Below, piece after piece: positions 6,925-15,245 of a stretch of 25,420 bases of DNA; position 1 is the first letter of the stretch; each line of letters opens with the position of its first letter. Position numbers and translations under genes: made by a program. The notes beneath the pieces were generated by a model. The model was not told where the DNA came from, made no database searches, and worked only from the letters and a program-made list of their open reading frames with translations. The stretch comes from a virus, in the IMG/VR virus record IMGVR_UViG_3300030520_000399, positions 1 to 25,420 of that record; one strand, 5' to 3'.

Positions 6925-7665
6925 ATGCTCGCGGTGACACTCGGAAGCATGCGTGCAGAAGCGACCGCGCTCGCGAACATGCCCGCGTGCACCGCCACGA
7001 CCGCCGTCACGATCGCGATGGCGAACGGTTGGATCAACCGCGGCATCAACAAGCTGTTCCGCACGGCTCTCCAGGCAGGCGGCGAGTCGGTCTACCGCAA
7101 AGACCTGATGATGACGCTGAGCGTCCCCGGCCAGACGATCTACCAGCTCCCCCCCGACTTCTACGAGCTGAAGAGCGTCGAGCTCTTGCTCTCGACGAAC
7201 GTGCCCGGTGATCGAATCGTGCTCGAGCGCTTCACGCTCAACGAGCGGCCGTACCTTCTGAGCGCGACCCCCGGATGGAACGGGGAGCCCTTCAGGTACA
7301 TGCTCGTCGGTAAGACGACGCAGGACGGGACCGACCCCGGCTCGATCGAGTTCCTTCCGCCCCCCTCGTCGAACACGAAGATCAACCTGATCTACATCTT
7401 CGGCCCGAAGCCGCTGGTGAATGACAGCGACACGTTCGACGGCTTCGCTGGCTTCGACGAGTATGCCGTCAAGTTCTGTACGCGCGACATGCTTCTTCGC
7501 AACCGCGAAGAGGAGCGCGCGCAGCTCTTCGAGCAGCAGCTCTCGATGATCCAAGCCGACGTGCTGTCGGGGATGCGCCAGCGGGATGCGGCCATGGCGC
7601 CGAGGGTGAACATGACCCGCGACGTATGGCGCCCTCGCTTCACGCGAATGGGCCGCTTCCGATGA
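6925..7665 (+). CDS. head-tail adaptor / tail tubular-like protein
   Basis: This encodes 246 residues. After an N-terminal helical part (about 1-50, with MANGWINRGINKLFRTALQ) comes a beta-rich section typical of head-completion proteins (LSVPGQTIYQLPPDFYELKSVELL, about residues 68-90; IEFLPPPSSNTKINLIYIFGPKPL, about 145-170). A long C-terminal helix follows (DEYAVKFCTRDMLLRNREEERAQLFEQQLSMIQADVLSGM), ending in a basic tail. This order, strands then a long helix starting near a FDEY motif, is what I know from adaptor proteins that sit between portal and tail of short-tailed phages. GGAGG at 6908-6912 and AGGG at 6914-6917 precede the ATG; a second ATG at 6949 is possible. Confidence 0.65.
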   Translation: MLAVTLGSMRAEATALANMPACTATTAVTIAMANGWINRGINKLFRTALQAGGESVYRKDLMMTLSVPGQTIYQLPPDFYELKSVELLLSTNVPGDRIVLERFTLNERPYLLSATPGWNGEPFRYMLVGKTTQDGTDPGSIEFLPPPSSNTKINLIYIFGPKPLVNDSDTFDGFAGFDEYAVKFCTRDMLLRNREEERAQLFEQQLSMIQADVLSGMRQRDAAMAPRVNMTRDVWRPRFTRMGRFR

Positions 7666-8087
7666 GTGCCCCGCGCAACACCGGCACCACGATCCTCAAG
7701 CTCACCGGCGGCAAATGGGCCGTGCAGCCGCGCTCCGTATTCCCGATCCGTAACTTCCGCCTCACGGGCACCCCCACACCCGCGCAGGTGACGCAGCAGT
7801 TCAACCAGTCGCAAGACGAGGTGCAGGACGCGACGGTGGGCTCGCGCGATGTCGCCGGCACCGTGCGCACGCTCTACGTCGCCGTGCCCTTCACCGGCGG
7901 CATCGATGTACAGCTCCCGCATCTCCTCGGTTCGGCGAACATCGGCGTATGGCTCGGCCAGCCGCGCGGCGCGGTCGGCTCGGGCATTCCCTATGTGACC
8001 TGGACGGTCTCGCCCGATGGCACCGCGGCGATCCTGGTGCCCGCGGGAACGTTCACCGCCGATCTCGAGTTTCGGGTGATCCCATGA
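7662..8087 (+). CDS. small tail-region structural protein
   Basis: This encodes 141 residues. I choose the ATG at 7662 because it overlaps the adaptor stop (ATGA) and the residues before it (from 7626) are shadow of the adaptor gene. The N-terminal half is polar and helical around VTQQFNQSQDEVQDATVGS (about residues 41-59). The C-terminal half is beta-rich and ends with FTADLEFRVIP. The gene lies between adaptor and nozzle genes with overlaps at both ends, so a virion role in the connector or tail is inferred. No specific family is recognised. Confidence 0.6.
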   Translation: MSAPRNTGTTILKLTGGKWAVQPRSVFPIRNFRLTGTPTPAQVTQQFNQSQDEVQDATVGSRDVAGTVRTLYVAVPFTGGIDVQLPHLLGSANIGVWLGQPRGAVGSGIPYVTWTVSPDGTAAILVPAGTFTADLEFRVIP

Positions 8088-11000
8088 CCGAAGCGGAGCT
8101 GATCAGCATTCCGCTCGGCGCGGGGCAAGACGAGTCCTTCGATGACGCATTCACGCCGCCGACCGCGATGCGCGTCGCGCAGAACGTCATCTACCCCACC
8201 GCGCAGACCGCGACGAAGCGCAGCGGGGTGACGGCGTTGGCGACGCTCGCGAATGCGCGCGCGCTCGTGAAGCATGGTGAAGAGGTGCTCGCGATCGACG
8301 GGCTCAATGCCTGGTCATGGTCGCCCACCGAAGAGGCCTTCGTGGGCCGCGGGCGTGTGCCCAGCTGCCTTGTGCGCGCGAAGCTTCCCATCGGCCAGGG
8401 TCTACCCGCGAACCGCATCGGGCGAAACGACAACCTCATCGGTGCGCCATTCGTCTCTCTTGCAGAAACGGCGGCCTACCGCATCTCCGTTTGGAACGAC
8501 GGAACTTCAATTCTGGCCAGCGTCTACGACCTAGCCGGGGTGTTCGTGCGCGTTTCGGACGTGCTCGACGCGCAGGCTGGCGACCAATCGTATGCATCCT
8601 ATTTGCAGCCGCGCGTACTCATCCTCGCGACGAGGGTGGTGGCACTCTGGTTCAATACGACAGGAGGCGCCGTCTATGCTTCGAGTCTGGATCTCACCGC
8701 CATCGCCTCCGGGTGGTCCAATGCGGTGAACACGACCGTCGTAACGGGCGGCTCGACGACCTATTTCGATGCGTGCCCCATTCCGCAGACTGGAAACTTC
8801 GGAATGATCGTTGGTGACGTGAGTGGCAAGGCTGTTGTGGCCTATCTTTTTTCCCCGAGCGCACTCACGTCGCCTATCGCTACGCAAATCGTGGCCGCGG
8901 CATCCGGTTCCCCGGACCTGTCGAGCGCGACGATCACGGCCGTTGCGTGCCGGCCCGACTGGTCGGGAATCAATCAGCTCTTCATCTATTCGTTCGCGTA
9001 TACGACGGGTCCAGGCACGAGCACGCTCATGTATTATGGCGTCGTCGGTGCATCTCTGACCGGCTCTCCCATATTGGCCAACACGTCACTGACGTCAGGA
9101 TTTGGTGGATTCGCGCCCAGCCCGGACAGTGGCCCAGGCGTCGACACGATGGGAATCGAGCGCGTCTACCAGGAGGGAACGGGCACCAGCTCGCTCTTTC
9201 TGATGACGACGAGCTACCTCGTCTCGCAAGCCGGCATTCCAGCCAACCGATGCCTGGTGACATGGCAGCTAAGCGTGAATGGATCATGGGCCGTTCTCGA
9301 CACGCAGCTCGCGCTCGAGATGACAAGCAAGCCGTTCGCGATCACCCTGAATGGCGTCTACCGATACTGCGTGCTTGCGATGACAAGCGACCCCACCCGG
9401 CAGGGTACCGCAATGCTCCTATCGATGCGGTATGAGGACATCTCTGGCGCGGGGGTGACTCCGCTCTGGTACCCGGTCGCGACGATCACGCCCGACTATG
9501 CCTCAATCGTTGGCTCGTCTTTTGTGGGAGTTTCGTCCCGTTCCGCAGACGTCACCCATACAACCGACCCCACGCAAACCGTCTATACGGTGTCGTCCTC
9601 GATCGCGACCGACGCGCTTCAGAACGCTTCGGTCATGTTCGAGATCGATTTCGCGAACGTGGCTTCCTATCAGTCGGTGGAACTTGGGCCTTATGCGTTC
9701 ATCGCGTGCGGCACTCCGATGATCTACGACGGCTCGCGGCTCACTGAGGTGGGGTTCCTTCACGCGCCGCCACCGCCGGTATGCACATTCTCATCCGGCG
9801 GCGGCAGTGTCCCCGCAAACGCGTCGACGCAATACCTATGCTGCTACGCGCAGCAAGATTCGCAGGGCAACGTGCATCGATCGGCGCCGAGCACGGTAAC
9901 CAATGTGGACGTGTCGTCCGAAGGCAATGTCGTCGTGAACGTCGTCAGCTATTTGCCGACCTACCGCCAATCCGGGCCAGGTGCGGGGAGCTCGGGCAAA
10001 GATGAGGGGACGCCGATCTACGTCGAGGTCTACCGGAACACCGCCGCCAATGGCAGCATATACAATCTGCTGGCGCGCGTGCCCAACAACATCACGGCCG
10101 CGCCGTTCCAGATCGTGATCACATCGGTGACCGACGTTTCGCCCGATTCGCAGATCGCGACAAACCCCGTGCTCTATACGGAAACCGGTCAGCTCCCGGC
10201 GACTCCAACGCCGTCGCTCTACGGAATCTCGGTCCATTCCGATCGCCTCTTCGGCTGCGACGCGGACGGGATCACGACCTATTACAGCTCGGCGCTCGAA
10301 AGCGGGCTTGCGCCTTTCTTCGCCGACGCTTTCATCGTGGAGTGGCCGGAAGGTCCGCTCACGGCCACGTGGTCGCTCGAAGGTCGATTCCATGCGGCGA
10401 CCGCGAACCGAATCCACTTTCTCTATGGCGATGGCCCTACCGATTCGGGTGCGTCCTCCGACTTCTCGGCGCCCGCGCTCTGGCAATACGATCTCGGCGT
10501 CGTCGATTGCCGCTCGCTCGTCATCTGCCAGCCGGGTCTGATCTTCCTCTCGCAGAAGGGGATCTATCTCGAGACACGCGCGAACGAATACCAGTGGATC
10601 GGCGAGCGCGTGCAGCGCACGCTCGCGGCATCGGGCGGACTCGTAAGCTCGGCGGTCGCCCTCGACTCAGACGGAAGCGTGCGACTGTCGCTCGGCGGGT
10701 CTATCGGCACCGTGCTCGCCTACAATTACCGTCACGACAAGTGGTCGACGCTGATCTATTCGGCGCCGATGGTGTCGAGCGTCGTCGCTGGGGGCACCTG
10801 GTATGGCCTCGCCTACCCCGGCGCGGGCCAGCAGACACTGTTCGAGGAGAGCGCGACCAGTTCGTGCGACGTGAATACCGTCTCCGGTTCATCGTCGTGG
10901 GTCACCTCGACGCTCACGAATGGCTGGGCGCTCCCAGGCGATGTCATGCAAGGCTGGGGTGAGATGATCCAGGCGCAAGTCCTGCTCCGCCAGTCGAGCC

Positions 11001-11290
11001 CGTGCGGGATATCCGTCACTTTCAGCACCGACTACGAGAACGACCCTGGCCCCGCTCTCACGTGGAGCGATGCCGCGCTCGAGGCGTTCCCTACGCAACC
11101 GATCGTGCAACTGCGCCCGAACACGAACGCGCAGCAAAACGCGCAGGCGATCTCCTTCACGATCACCGATAGTGCGCCGACGACCGGAGCGCTCGGTACC
11201 GGCCAGGGCGTGACCTTCCTGCATGCGCAATTCATGTCGCGCGAGAAGCGCGGGCCATATCCCAACATCGAAGCCGCGGGGGTGCAGTAA
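8084..11290 (+). CDS. large tail nozzle / stabilisation-like protein
   Basis: This encodes 1068 residues from the ATG at 8084, which overlaps the upstream stop (ATGA); the same frame is open further upstream but reads as shadow there. The first residues (IPLGAGQDESFDDAFTPPTAMRVAQNVIY) match the start of many podovirus nozzle or tail-stabilisation proteins, where an early segment mentions contact strands before a beta-propeller. The body is Ser/Thr/Gly-rich and almost all beta. The stretch RLFGCDADGITTYYSSALESG (about 723-743) and the following region through YNYRHDKWSTLIYSAPMV (about 880-897) have the repeating blade look of a propeller. By family knowledge such proteins extend the portal channel and close the tail tip. 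It could also be described simply as a tail tubular protein. Confidence 0.6.
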   Translation: MTEAELISIPLGAGQDESFDDAFTPPTAMRVAQNVIYPTAQTATKRSGVTALATLANARALVKHGEEVLAIDGLNAWSWSPTEEAFVGRGRVPSCLVRAKLPIGQGLPANRIGRNDNLIGAPFVSLAETAAYRISVWNDGTSILASVYDLAGVFVRVSDVLDAQAGDQSYASYLQPRVLILATRVVALWFNTTGGAVYASSLDLTAIASGWSNAVNTTVVTGGSTTYFDACPIPQTGNFGMIVGDVSGKAVVAYLFSPSALTSPIATQIVAAASGSPDLSSATITAVACRPDWSGINQLFIYSFAYTTGPGTSTLMYYGVVGASLTGSPILANTSLTSGFGGFAPSPDSGPGVDTMGIERVYQEGTGTSSLFLMTTSYLVSQAGIPANRCLVTWQLSVNGSWAVLDTQLALEMTSKPFAITLNGVYRYCVLAMTSDPTRQGTAMLLSMRYEDISGAGVTPLWYPVATITPDYASIVGSSFVGVSSRSADVTHTTDPTQTVYTVSSSIATDALQNASVMFEIDFANVASYQSVELGPYAFIACGTPMIYDGSRLTEVGFLHAPPPPVCTFSSGGGSVPANASTQYLCCYAQQDSQGNVHRSAPSTVTNVDVSSEGNVVVNVVSYLPTYRQSGPGAGSSGKDEGTPIYVEVYRNTAANGSIYNLLARVPNNITAAPFQIVITSVTDVSPDSQIATNPVLYTETGQLPATPTPSLYGISVHSDRLFGCDADGITTYYSSALESGLAPFFADAFIVEWPEGPLTATWSLEGRFHAATANRIHFLYGDGPTDSGASSDFSAPALWQYDLGVVDCRSLVICQPGLIFLSQKGIYLETRANEYQWIGERVQRTLAASGGLVSSAVALDSDGSVRLSLGGSIGTVLAYNYRHDKWSTLIYSAPMVSSVVAGGTWYGLAYPGAGQQTLFEESATSSCDVNTVSGSSSWVTSTLTNGWALPGDVMQGWGEMIQAQVLLRQSSPCGISVTFSTDYENDPGPALTWSDAALEAFPTQPIVQLRPNTNAQQNAQAISFTITDSAPTTGALGTGQGVTFLHAQFMSREKRGPYPNIEAAGVQ

Positions 11291-13428
11291 TGACGGCGAC
11301 CGCCTATCCCGGACTCGGAACGATTCAAGGCCCGAACCTCGGGGCTGGCGCTTCCGCGAGCAGCGCAGCCGCGAATCAAACCGCTCAGCAACAGGCCACC
11401 GCGCTCGCGGCGTCGATGAAGTCGGCGCTTAGTAGCGGGAACCCTACGGCCATAGAGGAGGCGAACCAGCAGGCGCAGGCCAATGAGAACGCCATCAACA
11501 ACCAGCAGGCGCAGGCTGCGACGAACTACGGCGGCTACGTCGGGGGAGCTAACGCGTTCTCCAACTACAGCGCGCAGCTCGGCCAGCAAGCCGCCAATAT
11601 CGCCGCACCCACGATCAGCAACCCGAACGCCGCGACGGATCGCGCGAACGTCACGAGCGGCCTCAACATGCTCGGCGCATCCGCGGCGGGCGGGGGCGCC
11701 GCGGGCCAGCTCGGTCAGAGCACGTTCAACGCGTCGCAGAACGCGAGCGCACTCGCGGCGCTCCAGAACCTTGGCAACGAGCGAGGGGGAGGGGCCACGG
11801 GTGCAGCGGCCGCGCGCGGTGGCGTGCAGCAGGCGGCGGCGAACGGCTCGGCCAACGCCGTGAATGCCGCGGGCGCGCGCGCAGCGGCGAGCGGATCGGC
11901 GGCCGGCGCTTACAACCAAGGTCTCGCGGGGCTCACGAGCAACGACACGAATGCGTCGACCGCCGCGGCGAGCCTGCAAGAGCAGCAGAACTCGATCGAC
12001 CAGCAAGGCCAGCTCGGCTACCTCACGCTCGGCCAGTCCGCAGAGGATGCGCAGTTGAACGCGCAGACGGGCGTCTACGCGGCGAACGTCGGCAACACGA
12101 CGGCGGCCAACCAGCTCGCTGCGCAGCAGTCGGCGGCGAACGTCGGGCTTGCACTCGGCGCAGTATCCGGCGGCGCGAGCGCCGTCTCGGCGGGGGCGAA
12201 GAACGGCTTTGGCAACGGTTTCGGCGGGGCAAAAAATAGCTCGAGTTCCTCTGGCTTCGACTCCACCGGTGCCGAAGTTGACATGGGCGATGTCGATGCG
12301 ACCGATGTGAGAATGAAGGAGCCTGGCGGTTCGTCAGGCTGGACGCTTCGCGAGGAGCCGAACTTCCTGCTCGCGCGCAACGATCGCACCGGTGAACTTC
12401 GAAAGCTCGCGACCGAGCCTCTGTCGAAGGAAGAGGCAGCGCAGGCGAAGGCGCCTCATGGCGCGGGCCCGCTCGGCACGACGCAGCCGGGAATGCTGCT
12501 CGTGGGTGATCTCAACGTCGGGCAGCAGCCTTCGCAGTCGCAGGCCATCAGCGAAGGCACCAAGGGCGTGACCTCTCAGGCGACCGCGACGCCGGGACTC
12601 GGAACGGCCGCGACGACGCCGGCCACGTCGTCGATGGCGCCGCCGTCGAACACCCCTAGCGCCGCATCCGGTGTCCCCACCGTGTCTGGCGGGGGTGCCT
12701 CCTACTCCACCAACAACGCCCCTGTCGCCGGCTATGGCGGCAACGCGATGGCGAACTACGGCGGGAACGCGGGGGGCGCAAACGCCACGATGACCGCGGC
12801 GGAAGGGCTCTCGAACAACGCATTCCAGAACGGCGCGCCGCAGATCGGAAGCGCTAACCTGACGGCCGATCAGGGAATGCAGAACGCTGGGCTCAACACG
12901 CTCGCGCAGACCGCGAATGGCACGGGCTCCGCGATCCAGGCCGCGACCGGCCAGCTCGCGCAGAACACCCAGCAGTCGAACGCCACGAACACCGCTATCG
13001 CGAACACGGCGGCCGGGGGGCGAGGCGTCGCGGCGGCGCAGGGCGCCTCTTCGCTCGCGAACGCGCAGGCGACGGGCGGTCTCGCGCAGCAGGAACAGCA
13101 GCTCACCGCGCAGATGCAATCGCAGGCGCAGCAGCAGTACACGCAAGCGGGGCTCGGCATCCAAAGCTCGGACGCGCAGCTAGGCGCGCAGAACGCCTCG
13201 ATGCAACAGCAGCAGCAACAGCTCAATCAGCAAGGGAGCCTCGGCTTCCTCGGCTACGGCAACGCCGCGGAGAATGCGCAGCTCGGATCGCAGGCGGGCC
13301 AATACGCCTCGACGCTCACCGGGCAGCAGTCGGCGGCGGCGGCGGCGCAGCAGAAGCAGAACGCAGAAAACTCCGGCATCGAGGGCGCGCTCGTCGGCCT
13401 CGGAACCATGGCGGCGATCGCAGCATGA
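11290..13428 (+). CDS. low-complexity internal virion (ejection-like) protein with internal duplication
   Basis: This encodes 712 residues, dominated by Ala, Gln, Asn, Gly and Ser. The start overlaps the nozzle stop (TAATGA). Residues about 117-280 and 523-688 are an internal duplication: for example IDQQGQLGYLTLGQSAEDAQ (about 236-255) matches LNQQGSLGFLGYGNAAENAQ (about 645-664). Between them lies a unique module (about 325-415, with DVRMKEPGGSSGW, REEPNFLLARNDRTGELRKL and MLLVGDLNV). By position, after the nozzle and before two other large low-complexity proteins, I infer an ejection protein carried in the capsid and injected with DNA. The family cannot be fixed from composition. Confidence 0.55.
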   Translation: MTATAYPGLGTIQGPNLGAGASASSAAANQTAQQQATALAASMKSALSSGNPTAIEEANQQAQANENAINNQQAQAATNYGGYVGGANAFSNYSAQLGQQAANIAAPTISNPNAATDRANVTSGLNMLGASAAGGGAAGQLGQSTFNASQNASALAALQNLGNERGGGATGAAAARGGVQQAAANGSANAVNAAGARAAASGSAAGAYNQGLAGLTSNDTNASTAAASLQEQQNSIDQQGQLGYLTLGQSAEDAQLNAQTGVYAANVGNTTAANQLAAQQSAANVGLALGAVSGGASAVSAGAKNGFGNGFGGAKNSSSSSGFDSTGAEVDMGDVDATDVRMKEPGGSSGWTLREEPNFLLARNDRTGELRKLATEPLSKEEAAQAKAPHGAGPLGTTQPGMLLVGDLNVGQQPSQSQAISEGTKGVTSQATATPGLGTAATTPATSSMAPPSNTPSAASGVPTVSGGGASYSTNNAPVAGYGGNAMANYGGNAGGANATMTAAEGLSNNAFQNGAPQIGSANLTADQGMQNAGLNTLAQTANGTGSAIQAATGQLAQNTQQSNATNTAIANTAAGGRGVAAAQGASSLANAQATGGLAQQEQQLTAQMQSQAQQQYTQAGLGIQSSDAQLGAQNASMQQQQQQLNQQGSLGFLGYGNAAENAQLGSQAGQYASTLTGQQSAAAAAQQKQNAENSGIEGALVGLGTMAAIAA

Positions 13429-15245
13429 ACGGCAACCTTCAACAGTGGTCGCAAGCGGCCGACGCCATCGCGGCGGACGACGCGCAACAGGACGCGGCGA
13501 TCAACGCCACGATGGGGATCCCGTCGGCGCCTCCCGCGGACGTCCCCGCGGCGCCGCACCCCTTCGTCGCGCCGACCGGCAACCAGATGCTGGCGCTCTA
13601 TAGCGGCCAAGCGGCGCCACCGCCCGCAGCCACGCCGCAGCAGCAGTCGCAGCACATTCAAGCCCTGGTCGCGGCGAATCAGGCGGCGGATGCTGCGCGC
13701 GGCGGCGCGGCTCCGATCGTCGACCAAAATGCGGCGCCCCCCGGCAAACCGTCCGTGTGGGACGACCCGACCGGCATGCAGGCAGCGCTCGCGCGCGGGG
13801 ACGCCAATCCAAGCGTCACGAAGCCGTCGCCGTTTCAGCAGCAGGCGCGCGCCGCCGACCAGATCGTCGGCTACTCGAAGCCACGCGCCGGCGTGGGTGC
13901 ACCGTCGTCGACGCCGATGCCTGGCGCCGCGGGCGCGCTCGCGAACTACGCGCGTGGCGGGTACGGAATGGGCGGCGCCGGAGGAGGCTTCTCCTTCGAC
14001 CCCTACAAGAACGAGAAGGCTGCGGCGCTCGCCGGCAAGGGTGTCCTGTCCGCTGAGCAGAAGGCACTCGAAGGACCCGCGGCCGATCGGGTCTCGGCCA
14101 TCGCGGGCGCGGGCGACGAGAATAAGAGCTACGCCGCCAAGGTCGCCGCCGACAACGCCGCCGAGGAGAAGGAGCGCGCGCGCCTCGACGATGAGCGGAA
14201 GACGCTCATCGATAGCGAAGCCTCGCGCGACTACACCAAAGAATACTTCAAGCGCGGTGGCATCGTCGCAGGGCTCGCGGGCTTCATCGGTGCGATCGCG
14301 GGCGGCGCTCTCCAGGGCTTCCGGGGGCTTCCGAACAACCCGTTCCTTGAGCAACAAAACAAGGACATCGACCGCTATATCGCGAGCGCGCAGCACAACG
14401 CGACACTGAAGATCGGCGAGCAGAACAACCTCTACACGCACTTCCTCGACGCGACGAAGAGCAAGGACGCGGCGACCGCGCTCACGCACGAGACACTCTT
14501 GAATGGCTACCGGAACCAGTTGGAGAAGGCGGGGGCCGAGACCGACGACGTGCAGACGCGCGGACACTTCGCCGACGCGGCGCAATCGATCGACATGCAG
14601 ATCGCGCAGTGGAACGACGCGAGCGCAGTCGCGATGCAGAAGGCGCGTGTGGCGGCGGCCGGCGCTAACAACCCATTCACCCTTGCGAAGGAGGAGCTCG
14701 ATCTGCGGAAGACGCAGGCGGAGATCGGGAAGATCAACGCGGAAACCGGTAAGACGCAGGCGGAAGCCGCTACCGGCCCGAAGCTCTCCGACGAACAGAA
14801 GGCCCAGCGTGAGGCCGATGCCGCCGTCGCCCCGCTCGACGAGGCGAGCCGCAACGTCGATCAGCTCACGCGGGGGACGCAGCTAGGGGGCGCCGTCTCC
14901 GCGCATCTCCCGCAGTGGGTACCCGGCGTGAAGGATGCGCAAGCGGCGGTGAATGACCGTGAGTCGTTCAATAACCGCGTGAAGGCATCGATCGCCGGCG
15001 CGTACAAGCTGAGCACGAACGCGAACGAGCCGAAAAACCTCGCGCTCATCGAGAGCTATGCGCGCCCCTACGAGATCACGTCGAAGGACAGCCCCGAGAT
15101 CGCGGCGCAGAAGATCGGCAGTCTCCGCACATTCGTTGCGGACAGCGCACGTGCGCAGGGCGCTACCGTCGCGCCAAAGGGTTCCGCGCTCTCGAGCTAT
15201 GCGCAGCCGGCGATCCCCGGCCTCACGCGGGTGCCGGGCACATGA
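13425..15245 (+). CDS. internal virion / ejection-like protein
   Basis: This encodes 606 residues, beginning at the ATGA overlapping the previous stop. The N-terminal ~190 residues are Ala/Pro/Gln-rich and probably flexible. A charged helical region (about 220-275) leads to a glycine-zipper hydrophobic segment (GGIVAGLAGFIGAIAGGALQGF, about 278-299), then long helices (FLEQQNKDIDRYIASAQHNA; KEELDLRKTQAEIGKINAETGKTQAEA near 423-449). A hydrophobic gly-rich segment within a helical virion protein is a common feature of ejection proteins that line or cross the cell envelope. The assignment is by this pattern and by gene order; no lytic enzyme motif is seen. Confidence 0.55.
   Translation: MNGNLQQWSQAADAIAADDAQQDAAINATMGIPSAPPADVPAAPHPFVAPTGNQMLALYSGQAAPPPAATPQQQSQHIQALVAANQAADAARGGAAPIVDQNAAPPGKPSVWDDPTGMQAALARGDANPSVTKPSPFQQQARAADQIVGYSKPRAGVGAPSSTPMPGAAGALANYARGGYGMGGAGGGFSFDPYKNEKAAALAGKGVLSAEQKALEGPAADRVSAIAGAGDENKSYAAKVAADNAAEEKERARLDDERKTLIDSEASRDYTKEYFKRGGIVAGLAGFIGAIAGGALQGFRGLPNNPFLEQQNKDIDRYIASAQHNATLKIGEQNNLYTHFLDATKSKDAATALTHETLLNGYRNQLEKAGAETDDVQTRGHFADAAQSIDMQIAQWNDASAVAMQKARVAAAGANNPFTLAKEELDLRKTQAEIGKINAETGKTQAEAATGPKLSDEQKAQREADAAVAPLDEASRNVDQLTRGTQLGGAVSAHLPQWVPGVKDAQAAVNDRESFNNRVKASIAGAYKLSTNANEPKNLALIESYARPYEITSKDSPEIAAQKIGSLRTFVADSARAQGATVAPKGSALSSYAQPAIPGLTRVPGT

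Noticed and set aside
13254-14585. 443-codon minus-strand frame opposite the ejection-protein genes
   Set aside because: Composition (Arg, Val, Leu, Ala runs) is that of an antisense shadow of Ala/Gln-rich coding sequence.
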